A stretch of DNA of 64,000 nucleotides from Neospora caninum Liverpool. Its lineage: Eukaryota > Apicomplexa > Conoidasida > Eucoccidiorida > Sarcocystidae. Below the pieces are notes generated by a model. The model saw only the letters and a program-made list of their open reading frames with translations, did not search any database and was not told the DNA's origin. The stretch spans positions 620,001 to 684,000 of the forward strand of contig NC_018389.1 in the NCBI RefSeq assembly GCF_000208865.1, read 5' to 3'. Position 1 is the stretch's first letter; the number at the start of each line of letters is the position of its first letter. Below, one piece after another: positions 10,527-22,656 of the stretch. The position numbers were made by a program, and so were the translations under genes.

Positions 10527-13500
10527 TATATATTTCTGTAGGTGTGTATGTGTGTCTGCATGAATATCAAACGAGAGATTGGAAGCGCGAGGAAACATGG
10601 GAGTTGAATCCGAAAAAGGAGAGGACAAGAGAGAGGCAGGCGAGAAGGAGAAAGGAGACAAGAGAAGTTCTAGAGGAGAAAGAGCTGGAGACGTGCAGGA
10701 TCCGAGGCAGAGAGAGAAGAGGATTCGTTTTTCCAATGGAAGGCGGCTAAGAAGAGGTGAAGAATCGAATCGAAAAAGAAGATTGAAGAGGCGGAGGAAG
10801 CGCAAGCGAATATGGAAAATGTTCAAACGCGAAAGTGGTGCGCGAAACCAGGAAAGGCGTTTCCTCCTTACCTTTCGGCAAAGCTGTTCGTTTGCGAAGT
10901 GACCCCAGCGAAAGAGCGAAGAAAGCCCGACTTCCTTCATTCTTCTTTCTTTCTGCTCGATCACTCGGGCCACCCTGACGAGCGCTGTCTTCTTCCGACT
11001 CTCTCGCCGCAGCGTGCCCGTCCAGAGGGAAAAGGAAGAAAGAAGAAGCGAGCGCTGAACTTTTCGCACCACGGCAGAGAGCACGAGAAACCCTCGCTGC
11101 CGTGGAACGCGCAAGGCAGCCGTGCGAAGTGTCTCGTTCACCTGTGAGAACAAGAGGGAACGGCGAGCGAAAGGAGGAAGATAGCACTGAAGCGACGGCC
11201 GATAAAAACAGACCAGCGCAACGCATCGGATGCGTGATTTCGTTTTTCCACTTTCCTACAGATTTTGGCATGCAGTTCCATGTAAGACTTCACGCACGTG
11301 TGTCGCCATGAAAACACTTCTTTTGGTTTGTGTATGTTTGTTTCTGCCTCTTGCTCTCTCTCTTCCTCTCTTTTTCTCTCTTGTTCGGCCCGTCTCCCTC
11401 CCTTTCCGCTTTTCCTCCTGGCCCTCTCTCCCAATGTCTCTTCTCCCCTTTCCGGTTTTTCTTCGGCTCTTCGGCCCCCCCCTTGTTTCCCACATCTTTC
11501 GCCTTTCTTCTCACCCTTTGAGCCCCTCACCCTTCCCTTTCACTCTCTCCCCCGTCCGTTTTCCCTCTTTTGTTGCCGATTCTCGGTACCTTTTCCATGT
11601 TTCTGCACACTGCTTCGCGTTCGTCCTCTCGGCTGGCGTGGGCGTGTTCTTTCAACTTGAAGAAGGCCGAGGCGACGCGTTTCTTTTCGACCGCAAGGAG
11701 AGACAGCTCCAAGGCCATTCCCTTTGCCTGTTCCACTTTCCTCGCCTGCGTCTTGGCGCTCGCAATGTAGAACTGCACGAGGCGTTGCCAGGCGACGGCG
11801 AGACGTTGCTTCCTCAGGGTGTCCACGACCAGCTTCAGCTTCTTCCCCTGCTCGCCTCTTCGCCGGGTCTCGCGGCGCAGGACGGCAAACGCGCCGCGCA
11901 GGCGCCTCTGCTCGTACCTCCTCAGAACTTCTTCCAAGTACAGCGCGCCGGCAGACTTCTGCTTCGCCCGAGCAGCCGCGAGTTTCGTCGCCACGCCGAG
12001 CTGGGTGACTGCCCACGAGAGGCGGCGAGCGAGGGCGGCGGAGAGAATCAGAACCAGGGACCGTTTGCGCCAGTGTGTGATGTGCCGCGCGACGGCTTCC
12101 TCTTCTTTTTCGAGCAGCGCCACGGCGACTGCGAGGCGTTTCTTTTGCACCGTGTGGAGGTGAATGCGCTCGCTCTGTTGACACAAATCCCAAAAGTGGA
12201 GCCGGAGCTTCTTTTCCAGCACGAGCTGGAGACGACAGGCGCCTTCGCGCTGGGCAGCGGCTCGGCACGCAGCCGAGGCAGTTCGCTGAATCCTCAGTTC
12301 GCTCTCGCGGCGAAGTTTCTGGAGACAGTACAGGCGCGCACTGAAGAAGAAGAGGCGGTACTGGGAGCGGGCTGCCGCGCAACAGGCGAAGAAGATGCGC
12401 TGGACCAGCAAAGTCGAGGCCGCCTTGTGGATGTCGCGAGACACTTCATCCAACTGGGTTTGGCACGGCGGCCGATATAAAAGGTCCGGGACGGCTGGAC
12501 GCTGTCTGAAGAAAGCGGAAGGAAAAGCGACGAGGCGCAAGGGGGAGCGAAAGGTGGAGAGATAGCGGCGGAGGGAGAACGGAGAGACAGAAAGAACGAG
12601 ACACAGAGACAACCTGCAGAGGTCAACGTGCACACGGATCGATACATGCGTGTAGGCAGAAAGAGAGAGGCAGCGGGGAAGACGTAAAAAGAGGCAACGA
12701 GACAGAAAAGAAAAGAGACAAAGAGGGAAAGAGACAAAGAGGGGCGCCGACACAGAGAGAGAGATGGACACCGAGAGGAGGACTACCATGTCGAGCAAAG
12801 AAGAGCGGTTAGCAGGAAAAGAGGTAAACTAGATCCCCACAGGGATCTTTTCACAGAGGAACAAGTGGATCAAAGATGGAATGCCGAGGAGTGGAAAAGA
12901 CCCAGAGAGAGGCGGGCGGAGAAGACACACGAGATGGACGGACCGGCAAAGAGAAAAACGCGACGCAGCACGTCTGCCGCGGAAAAAGGCATTCTGAGAG
13001 TCTCTCAATAACTACCGGACGGCCTGCACGCGAGCATTGTACCAGTGCATTGCCTGTTCACGTGTAACCTTTCCTATGATGCTCACAATCACACTGCCAA
13101 GGGAAATATATCGTATTTGCATGCGTAGCGCTTTCGAGTCCACTTTATGCGGTGTCAGAAGTCAGACCCGCGACAATTTCCACGGACAGACACTTGGCAT
13201 CTCTGGAGTCTGCGAGGGAACGCGTGCGCCCAAGAAAGAGACTTGATGAGGGCGAGAAAAAAATAACTTGCAGCGGGGACAGTGGCTTTGAAGAGAGAGA
13301 AGGAGAGAGAGAACGAGAGAGAGAAGAAGAAGACGGAGAAGGAGAGAGAGAAGGAGACAGAGCGGAGGACGGCAACGCAGTGGGGCCCACCGACAGGGCC
13401 TAGAGAGCAGAGTCGTTGGGGTGTACCTCCATTTTTGTGCGAGGAGCGTGAGTCTCTCCGCCCAAGTGTGCATGTCGTTTTCTTGTTTGAAGCGGCAAAC

Positions 13501-16500
13501 GATCTCCTGAACTTTTCCCTTTCCCCTCTGCGAAGTCTCCGTGTGGAGGAGCTTGAGGCGCCATCCGCGTTTCGTCGCTTTCCTCCGGTCTCTCTCGCGA
13601 AGATTCACATCTAAGAGCGCGACGGCTTGAACGTCTGCGAGACGCGCACACGCAGAGCGAGGGACCGAAAGGCAGTGAATCAGGTGCCAGAAAAGCGGGG
13701 GATCCGAAAACCGAGAAAAGGGTGAAAAGTGGAAAGGGTGAAGAGAGAGAGGAGGCCGGCGGGGAAGAGAAGGGAGAGAAGACGAGAGAGAACCCCGGGA
13801 AAAGAGACGAGAAGGAACGAAAGAGAGAGAAACCGAAACATAAACGAAGCCCAGGAGACAAGGAAGGTCGAAATTGGGAACATGAGAGAAGCATTTTGTC
13901 TTCTGACTGGTTGCCGGACTCACTTGAGAGCGGTACCATGATCCGCACGCAGAGAGGTCGCAGAGAGGCGCAGAAGAGAAGAAGACTCTGATGGATCAGC
14001 AGCGTCTCGTCAACCCATCGCCGCGGAAAGATGCTTCTTTGTCTCTGAATCTCGGCCTGGAGAGAAGAACGCCTCGAGAAAACAGAGAGAACTTAAAATT
14101 GGAAAAGGCCGGCCGACCCCGAAGAGCGCGGAATTTGAAGCAAAGAGATACAAATGATAGAAGTCGGCAGCGAGAGACGGAAAAAACAGGAAACCACAGA
14201 TCCGTGAAGAGGAAGGGAGACGGATACCCGAAACGCCTGCATCAGACGAAGGAACCGCCAGAGGCGACGAAGAACCGCACAGGTACACCCCTCCACTCAG
14301 GTACTTTTGTGAGGTAAATAGCTAACTTTTTTCGAGTGCGCACCGTGAGGTTGAAGTATTTTGCAGGAGGCAGTTGCAGTAGCTGGTGAAGGGAGGACGC
14401 GTGCGTAAACAGGTAAGAGGGAGAAGACGGGATGGTCTCTGGCGCCCCGTCTTCCCTCCCGGTTGGGTGTCTGTACACTTGGTGAGGGTCACCGGCGAGT
14501 CTCTGTTGGGGGGCGTCGTCGGCTGTCCCGAGGCCCCGCGAGTTCCCCTCTTCCCCCGCCACGCTTTCGCGTGTCGCTCGAGAGAAAGAGTCATCCTCTC
14601 GCTCTTCCCAGTCGGTTGCTTTGCCTACGAATAACGAAGACTTTCTCCTGTCTCGGAGACCTCGCGGGCCGGACGCTTCGTGCTCAGCGCTTCCTCCCGA
14701 CCCTTCTTCTTCGTCTCCCCCGTTTCCCTTTTCCTCCACCAACTCACTCCACCGCACGGTCGACCTTCTGTGGAGAAGCGGAGCGTCCGCCTCTCGGCGT
14801 TGTCCGTCGCGCTCCCCTTTCCGGTCCTCAGAATCCCCGCCGATACTGCGGTCTTCCTCGTCTCCCGAAGAGGAGCCAGAGAGATGCTTAAAGGAAATGG
14901 AGCGACGGTAAGGCGCGCCGAGCCCCAGCTTCGATTCGCTCGTCTCCGGGCGCTTTAGGACGGATTTGACGCCTCCGGGTGTCTGCTCACCTTTCTTCGC
15001 GTGCACATTGGCTCTCGCCTGGCCTTCCCGAGAAGACGCACACTCGCCTCTCTCAGGCTCGTCAAGATCTGAAGATGCACTAAAGGGATTGCCGCGACCT
15101 TCCGGACTCACCTGCGTCTCATCTCTTTCGTCTGGATTCGACTGTCTCTCCCCTGAGTCCACAGACGCCGCAACCACGGTTGGTTCTTCCTGATGGACAG
15201 TCACCGACGCGGTGCCGGTCTCGGGTTGTCGGTCTTCTCTTGCGATCGGATCTTCCCCGGGCGGGGGGCCGTCGAGCGCCCTTGACCCCGAACGACTCTT
15301 CTCGCCTCTTCCGCCTTTCGATCCAAACCCGAGAAGAAGACTCCTGCTCGGTTTCTTCGCGATCTCTGCGTCTCGCCTCGCCTCGCCCTCGACGCCCTTC
15401 CCCTGCGCATCGGCGCGTTCTTCCTTCAGCGACGACGAGGAAAAACCGGAGGCGGCTGAGTCTCCGTGGGCGTCCGTCGTCTGTCGTCGTCTGAGCGAAG
15501 CGCCTCTGAAGAAACTCAGTCGCTCTCGCATGCTCGTTCGCCTATCCTGCCTTTTCCCGTCGCCTTCCTCCTGGGCCTTCTCGGCGGTGTCTTCTTCTTC
15601 ATCTGACGACGCTTCCTCCTGTGTCCGTCTGAGCGCTGCCGGCGAGGGCGGCAGAACGAGACGGAAATCGTCGTCGTCAGGTTTCTCCAGCGCGTGCACC
15701 AAGGAAGCTGCAAAGAAACGGTGCGACGTCGCCGAACTTGGCTCCAGAGTCGCCGAGGCGCAGCGAGACAACCCAGACTTGCCAGGCGCGCGCCGTCGAG
15801 CAGAGGCACAGGCGGGCGGATCGGCCCGAGAAGAAGAGACAGTTGGGGAGTCTTCACACAGAGAAGAGTGAGAAGACTGGAGCCGCCTGCTCTCTTTCAC
15901 CGACAGCGAAGAAAAAGGGCAAGAAGGACGAGACGGAAGAGAAGACAGAGAAGAGGGGTGAGAAGCAAGAGACGCGAGAGAAGGGAGAGACGAAAGAGAG
16001 GAAAGAGGAGAAAGTGGAGACGAAGAATACGACCGGGCCTTGGCCAGGGAACGTGGAGCTGAAAGCGCGTTTTCCTTTGGAGAATCTACAGAGACGGCAG
16101 GGTGTTCGAATGCGGCAAGTCGGTGGGCGTTTGATTTTTCTTGGGCGATCGGAGAGGGACAGGAGCAACCCGGAGACGCTTCGTGGGAACAAGACGGAAT
16201 AGAGAAAGAGCAATCGTGGGAGGGAGAAGGACACGCAGATGCAGATGTGTGACCAGACGATTGCGGGGACGATGAACTCCGGAAGGAGGAAGGGGAAACT
16301 GAAGAGCCCGAGGAAACCCCCGGAGAAGAATCGCCTTGGAAAATGCCGACCAGCCCAGCGCCGAGACGCAACACCGATCCTTTCTTCTGCTCTCTAGGTG
16401 CTCCCAGGAAAGAAGACGAAAGCGTCTCGAGAGAAACCTGCCTCTCCGCAGCCGTGCAAGAGGCGGAGGCCGACCGAAGCGCAGAGGAAAGAGGAAACGC

Positions 16501-18069
16501 AGCAACCGGAACACGACAAGCGACAGCAGAGGAAGAAGAGGGAAAGCAAGAGGCAGAGGAAAAAAAGGAAGGAGAGCGAGTACGGGGATCTGCAGCTGAG
16601 GGGGAAGCGCTGGACGTCGCCCAAGTGCTCGGGGTTTTCTTATGGCGTGTGGCGGGATGGCGATGTCCAACGTGAGCGCAGGCCTTCGTATCGGTAGACT
16701 TGTCTCGCTTTGCGTTAACAGTTTGTTCCTTTCTTTGTTGTATCTCGACACTCAGCAGCTGGCTCCGGTGAACAGACGACGCCGGTGGTACGGCGTGGAT
16801 TCGCTCCTTTCTCTCTCCGGGAAAAGACGAAGAGGCTGACCTGACACCAGGCGCCTCTCCCGCGAACGTCTCTTCTCTCCCGCATTCACGGTGTCTCCGT
16901 GTCTCTCTCCCTGCTCTCCCTCGCTCTCCCGTACGAGCGGCCGAAGTAGAGTCAGAACAAGGGGGCGACGCAGAAGAGATAGAAGAAGAGGGCAAAGAGG
17001 AAGAAGTCTGAGATGGTGAGGAAAACGGGAGGCGAAGCTGGGTGTTTCCATCTGAGAAAGCTGGGCGCGTTGACTTTCTCGCGAGACTGTCACCGACTGT
17101 GTCGCACAGACTACCGCCCTCTCGGCTTTTGTTTTGGACAGGGTTCGGGAGCGAGGAGTCAGGAGAAGCAAGAAGCACGATGCTGTTAGACGGAGGGCAG
17201 TCTCTTCGAGAGAACGAGCGTCCGCCTTCCCACCTTGAGTGAGATCGCCGAGCTGGCTTCGCGGGGAGCGTGAAGGATGCATGCGGTTGTAAACGAGGTG
17301 TACATAGGGTCTCAGTGGACGAAGCAGTTGAGGGCGAGAGAGAAGAGAAAGAGCGCTTCTGACTGGTGTATCGATCTCCAGTGGTCGCTGTCTCCGAAAC
17401 CGAGGAGCGGGAGAGATAGGAAACGGCCGTTGTATGCCCCTTTGCAAAACGGGAGGCAGACACCCAAGCGTCACTCGAGCCTTCCCGAGGAGGTATCTTC
17501 CCCCCGCATGAAAGCATGTTGAGAAAGAAGCCTTCTTCGCCTTCTTCGTCCTCTTCTTTCGGTGAGGAGGTGCGGAAACGAGATCGAGGCGAAGGCCTCA
17601 CAGCAGAAGAGAGAGGAAAGGAAGGATGAAAGAGCGCACTCTCAGTGTCGAACGTATCAAGAGTTCTTGAGTCTTCATTCCTTGTCATTCCATTTTCTTG
17701 CCCGACTCGTAGTGGATCTCTCTTGCATTGCGCCACTCTGTTACTGAGGTGTACAGACACCTCAGAGGATGCCCTCGCCGAAGGAGGGCTCGCGCTGGAG
17801 AAACGCATTGAAGCGCTAGGAGGCCTGACGCAAGAAGAGGGGAGGTAGCTATCCGGATCCGTGCGAGCGCATTGCGAAGGAGAAAGAAGAGAATAACAAT
17901 TCGGCGACCGAAGGGCGTCCTCCATCCTCGAAACCTCGACACCAGATGGGAGGAGTCTCTTCGCAGCGGATCGGCATGCGCTCGACGCGCAAGCAGCCAC
18001 AAGGGAAGAACGACAAGGAAAAGACGCACAAGAGTGATCGCACGAAGTGACTCTGGATTCCGGCACCAT
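7015..18069 (-). CDS. Large PH-like domain protein with Sfi1-type helical repeats
   Basis: Seven exons: 18069-14289, 13634-13427, 12505-11590, 11141-10872, 10277-10048, 9745-9680 and 9298-7015. They encode 2584 residues and all phases close. The start ATG sits in AAAATGG. Residues 1-1230 are Ser/Pro/Glu/Arg-rich and probably disordered. Residues about 1235-1330 look like a PH domain: the strand AKYFNLTVRTRKK, LDVNLRERDRR, RLKLLHTET, and a final helix with MHTWAERLTLLAQKW. Residues about 1340-1860 carry amphipathic repeats of the form [KR]xx[LV]xx[AS][FW]xx[LW], for example RLAVAWQRLVQFY, RVASAFFKLKEHA, LLLSSFSLWTGTL, VGLSSLFRWGHFA and HVLHAFVHLLALR. These resemble Sfi1/centrin-binding repeats. 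The last ~720 residues are disordered, with coiled-coil-like patches. A membrane- or centrosome/cytoskeleton-associated scaffold is inferred. The donor at 14288 (GTGTAC) is weak, so the first junction is the least certain. Confidence 0.75.
9528..9576 (+). other. Candidate NUMT: second cox1-like fragment in an intron
   Basis: Plus-strand translation gives GFNVMPSKTPGYPDYL, a decayed copy of the cox1 MPRRIPDYPD block. It shares GGATTTAA, then C or T, then GTTATGCCAAG with the fragment at 1551. It lies in the intron 9679-9299 of the PH/repeat gene. Three substitutions in the conserved block show it is not under coding constraint. The downstream bases to about 9615 may belong to the same insert. 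Confidence 0.6.
10447..10533. repeat. (TA)n and (TATC)-type microsatellite
   Basis: Two (TA)n blocks around 10449-10470 and 10513-10532, with TATCTA units between them, lie in an intron (10871-10278) of the PH/repeat gene. Confidence 0.85.
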
Positions 18070-21000
18070 TTTCCTGCAGGTTTCAGGAAAATTCGATCAG
18101 ACGATGCATGGCGATGACTGGGCGGCCGGCGGCAAGACACTCCAAAAATCACCTCGGGTGTACATGCACCGCAGCAGAGAAGCGAGACAAACGAAAAGCA
18201 GAGAGAAGCATGAGAGAGAGACAGTGACAGCTGTTCGACAGAAAGAATCAAGACCCGATCCAGGCCCATACGTGTGTGGCCGCCTCGAAAGGGGAGAGTC
18301 ACAACCGCGGACCAAGTGTCAGGTGTATGTACACCTGATGTCCAGGGTGAAGAACCGTATGGGAAGTGTCTTGAGGTCTTTGAAATGTGTTCAGCGAAAC
18401 CTCGTTGTTGATAACCCATTCATAAAGGACGTGGACGATACTAGAAAACTTTGCAGATCAAGGAAACAGGGGAAACTACAGAGAAATTCGATGGAGCGGA
18501 TCAGACGTAGAAAGGGTATCACCTAGTCGATAACGCACGGAACGACTGCGAAAACGGGGAAGAGGAACTGGAGAAAACAAGGAGGAACAAGTTCCGTTCT
18601 TCTGACTCCCGATTCCCCGGGCTGCACGAGCGCAGGCAAGCGAGAATCCACACTTAAGATCCGTTTGCAGACTACCGCTTTGTGAAGAAAGGGAAGGCAC
18701 CAAATACTGACGCTCAAGAGGAGACGGAAGAGACAAACAAAGGGAAGAGCAAAAAGACCACGAAATAAGCAGAACGAAAAGTCAACCGTAGATCGTCCGC
18801 AGGCAAGTACGTGCGACGGAAATGGCTGACAAGGACCAGTCGATTGTTCTGGAGATCCTGCGATGCTTCGGCTCTTTTGCCGTCCTATTCAAAGACCTTC
18901 TTCGATGAATTTCGGCGGCCTCGACTGTGCTCCGAAGCATGCGGGCGAAGAAGGCCTGGAGAAAGCACGAACTTTTAAGCCGCGGAAAACTTAAAAGTTC
19001 GAAGCCTTAGTGCAAGTGGTTCGGTGCCTTGAGGACGGAGGGGAAAAGATTTCCCGGCAACAAGTGCGCTACAGAAAAAAAAACACTTTGACGCCACGAA
19101 ATCGATTCGCGATACAGAGTGCATTTTCCCTAGATTCAAAGACAAGACAACAAGCGTGCATGTTACACCCGTGGTTCCGCCTTTCGCCATTTCCTCAATG
19201 CAAGTGGCGACACAAGACTATTGAGAGAAAAAGGAAGGAGGATTTGAGTGCGATATTCTCTGACGGCAACGGCGCTTGCTGTGCGCGAACCAGCGATCCG
19301 AATCGTCCGCGCAGGAGGCAAGCAGCAGGAGGAATCAGACGGGCAAGCGCGCCAGAAAGAACCTTGTAATTCGACAGTAAAGGGAGCAGAGAGCAAGCAG
19401 GCCTCTCTGTTCTCAACAGCCCTCTGGCAAAAGCCGAACTCTGGAGTTCACCCGCTTCGCTAGCAGCCCCCAGGCAAACCGAGATGGCAAGTCCACACGC
19501 AGCGGGGCTTTTCTTGCAGCCGGCTATCTGAATTGCGCTGCGCCTCGATCGAATGATACGTTCCGGAACGGTTGAGCGCCTCCGTCCGAAGCAAAAGCGT
19601 TTCCTGTCTTTAAAAGCCAGAGGGAGCGATACTGGAAGTTGAAAAAACTGGAACGCGAGTCCAAGACACCACGCGACTTTTCGCACGAGAAGCATCGGGT
19701 CCCATCCCACTCGCGTACGCGCGCATCGCTCAAAAACTGTGCGATGAAACCGGGCTTTGGAGGACGCACTGGCGGTGGCAACGCACCGAAGGAGAGCACA
19801 GACAGTCGCTTTTCTGGCGTTCCGGTGAAGACAACGGGCGGAAAGTGTCGGGGATTGGATGGTGTTCCGCGAAAGCGTGTCTCGGACGAAGCAAAACGGA
19901 ACCGCAGGGGTGCTGAAGAAGTCTTGGCAAGTTAGCAAACTAGCTAGTTCGACGGTGACCCAATGGGCACGACTTTTCGTGTGACCGCCGTCGATACGCC
20001 GGGATTGTCTGTTCAAAGTACGAAAGAACCATGAAGAAATACCCGCTTGTGTTCTGACACACAGAAGTGAGGGCGTATGACTCGCAAGAGGCGGGGAAAC
20101 CCTCTGGTGAAGCGAACCTACCCTTGGAGGTGGCCGCGTGTAGTTGCTGTCCGTTTTCGATGGACAGGCATTGTCAGGCTGTAAAAAATTCGAGCACCGA
20201 GAGCAGAGCGTTTCTGCTTCATTATTTTACGCTTACTAGAGAGCGATAATCTGAGCCAGTGGCCAGGCTACCCATTCTTTGCTTCGTAAAGATCGGATAG
20301 ATGGTTCTGGCCGCTCCGCCCAGGGGCGTTATCAGCTTCCGTGTGGAACAGGCGACGCAACACAGTGTCAGGAAAACAGTGGAATAGTGGCACATCCAGC
20401 ACAGACGAAGAACATAACGCGTTACAGCAAACAGGAGGCAAGGCTTCGTATCCACGGAGATCGAACCGTCTTGCATACAACGTGTAGTCGTAGCTTATTT
20501 GACTTGGCTCTGGCAAAACTAGGAACAGTCTCTAAAGAAGGGCGCACAACCGACAGCCGATGGCTACCAGATACAAGCTTGACACCGGTAAGAAAGCTGT
20601 CTACCGCAAGCTGTTGGGCACCCACGGAAGAGAAGGGATCTGCCTGGTCCAGCGCCTCAGTTCTGTATCCGTCACGCAACTTTGAGACTTGCAAAGACCG
20701 GTGCGACACATTTCAGAAAATTTCCTGCCTCTGAAGGTTTCGCTGTAAGCGTTCTTCTGAGCAGGCCACTCTGTCGCCTACTAAAGAAACAGAACAAAAA
20801 AAGCATCTGCGAACGCATCTTCTCACATGTGGAATTTACGGTGAATATTTCAGATGTTTCTTGAGCTCTGGAATGGCTAGTGGACAACGTGTATGTGAGC
20901 GCAGCTTGCCACAACAGGTGAGTCACTCCATTCCTCAATCATCATAGTCCTTTTCGCTTCACTCGGAGGAGATCAGTACATGTCAGAATTCGGGAGCAGC

Positions 21001-21796
21001 CGTCGTCCTTTCGCCGCTTGCCAAATCCTACATCAACTGTCGCCACCAACAGGAGCGACTCGTCTTCCAGTTGCATGCATAGGTTGGGAAATACAACACT
21101 ATGTTACGCAATATCGCGTTCGAAACGTTGTGACATTTTCCATCCTCAGCAGATAAATCATACCCTGAAATTCCAGGTACTCAGTTCGTGGTTTATGGAG
21201 CGTCCATATTGACGAGTCAGTCTCAGAACGCGGCAGGCGACTTCACTCACAGAAGTCCGCGAGGACGGCATGGACGTAGACTCGGCACCGCGCTGCAGTG
21301 TGAAGTTAATTCGAGGTGTTAGTGCCATCGTCCGTGGAGTGAATTGTTGACTAATGCGACGGAGGTGCATCAAGGTGGCAAAGCCAGAACATAACGGCAA
21401 GGCGGATCTCCTGCGGCGCGAGGCCCAACTGTGAAAACTTTCATCGAGTGTACTAATCATGTGCCGATGGCACTGCATCACGGAATAACTGCCATCTAAG
21501 AAATGGGGCCGTCCCGCGTCATTCTGCCGGCGAAGCCGAGCTTACTTGCGGACCCTCTCTCCTGAAGAAGAGCATGGGACTCAAACGGACTCTTCTTATA
21601 CGGTATAACAATTTCAAACCATCAAAAGTATGCCACACAAAAAGGCGTACCTACACACTTATGAGAGGGCGAACACGGCGTGTGACGGCACCTGACAAAG
21701 GAAAAAAGTTGTCGTTGGGTGAAGCTTCCACGAATCGGTGCCGCTCTTTTACATGACCCATCTAAATCATATATCCTGCCAACTTCTTCATTGACC
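18070..21796. other. Intergenic region with no supported gene
   Basis: About 3.7 kb between the start of the PH/repeat gene and the stop of the secreted repeat protein. Base use here is more balanced than in the flanking genes. The longest ORF (19195-20016, minus, 273 codons) has no domain, signal peptide or splice context that I recognise. A perfect 12-bp hairpin lies at 18968-19001. The part next to 18069 should hold the promoter and 5' UTR of the PH gene. Confidence 0.5.
18968..19001. repeat. Perfect 12-bp inverted repeat with 10-base loop
   Basis: CGAACTTTTAAG at 18968-18979 is exactly reverse-complemented by CTTAAAAGTTCG at 18990-19001, separated by CCGCGGAAAA. It stands alone about 900 bp upstream of the PH gene start, in sequence without a gene model. 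A hairpin in an unannotated transcript, a protein-binding palindrome or chance are all possible. Confidence 0.85.
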
Positions 21797-22656
21797 TTAG
21801 AAAGCGATACCTACACCAATTCCAGGACCAAATCCACCGAAACCGTAGCCGGGATATCCGAGGCCATATCCGGGATAGCCGAAGCCATAGCCGGGATATC
21901 CATAGCCGTACCCAGGATATCCATAGCCATAGCCGGGGTAGTATCCGCCGTAAAAGCCGCCTCGAATGCCTAGAAGTCGTTGACGACCCGAGAGACGTGG
22001 TTGCATCAAACTAACTCCTGGCCTATGTGGGGGAAAGAATCCAGGAAAGTCTTCCCAGGGCATAAGGGTGTGGCGCATGACATCCCTGAAAAGGTCCGCA
22101 CAAGAACAACGCTCGCCAGTACCGCGCACGCGATTCTTCTTGCAGTCACATTCAATAAATGTGACGTTATGTGAAGAGTGCTCATCATCATTGGCATGTT
22201 TCCCATCGTCTTTTCTGTCATCGTCGTGGTCCTTTGCCTCTCCATCGTCTTTCCTGCCACTTTCATGGTCCTTTGCCTCTCCATCGTCTTTCCTGTCACT
22301 TTCATGGTCCTTTGCCTCTCCATCGTCTGCGTCGTTGACTTTATCATCTTTGGTGCCTTGTGCATCCTCCTTAGCACCAGCTAGCGCAACAGTTCCGTCG
22401 TCAGTGTTCAGAGTATCCGGCTTTTCTTCTTCACCCGTCAGCTTCGCCTGAATGGAAACACAGTTCGTCATTTAGAGATATGAAAACGAATGGATGAAAC
22501 CAAAACAACTTCCCTTTACTTGTTTCTTCTATACCTTTCTTTTGCAACGGCATTTCCCCGCACTGGTTGACTCACCTCTTCAACGTCTTGGGCGACAGTC
22601 CTGGTCGCCATAGCCAAGAGGCCAAGGACAACAAAAAACTTGAGGAAGGCTCTCAT
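21797..22656 (-). CDS. Secreted acidic-repeat, Gly-Tyr-rich protein (unnamed)
   Basis: Two exons, 22656-22576 and 22447-21797, encode 243 residues. The donor is GAG|GTGAGT and the acceptor is TTCAG|GCGAAG, with phase kept. Residues 1-23 are a classical signal peptide (MRAFLKFFVVLGLLAMATRT then VAQ). Residues 68-106 are three near-identical 13-residue units (DDGEAKDHESDRK type), strongly acidic and lysine-bearing. An NVT glycosylation sequon begins at 121. Cysteines at 127/129 and 141/143 form a CxC...CxC pair. Residues 193-235 are a tail built from YGYPG units, ending in a Gly-rich hydrophobic GVGIAF. There is no transmembrane segment or GPI signal. The combination resembles coccidian secreted (dense-granule, cyst- or oocyst-wall type) proteins, but I do not recognise the gene and assign no function. 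It is flanked by long non-coding stretches. Confidence 0.8.
21824..21952 (-). repeat. Coding repeat of YGYPG units
   Basis: This stretch encodes the tail of the secreted protein as five or six degenerate Y-P-G-Y-G-[YFL]-G units. At DNA level it is an 18-bp periodicity visible as recurring GGATATCC and CATAGCC words. Confidence 0.8.
22211..22327 (-). repeat. Three tandem 39-bp coding repeats
   Basis: These bases encode residues 68-106 of the secreted protein. Copies 1 and 2 differ at one residue (D to G at position 11) and copy 3 ends DDDRK instead of ESDRK. A further partial unit follows. The near-identity at DNA level suggests recent expansion, so copy number may vary between strains. Confidence 0.85.

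Noticed and set aside
19195..20016. 273-codon minus-strand ORF
   Set aside because: No domain, signal peptide, repeats or splice context, and the sequence is open in other frames too. It looks like a chance ORF in balanced-composition DNA.
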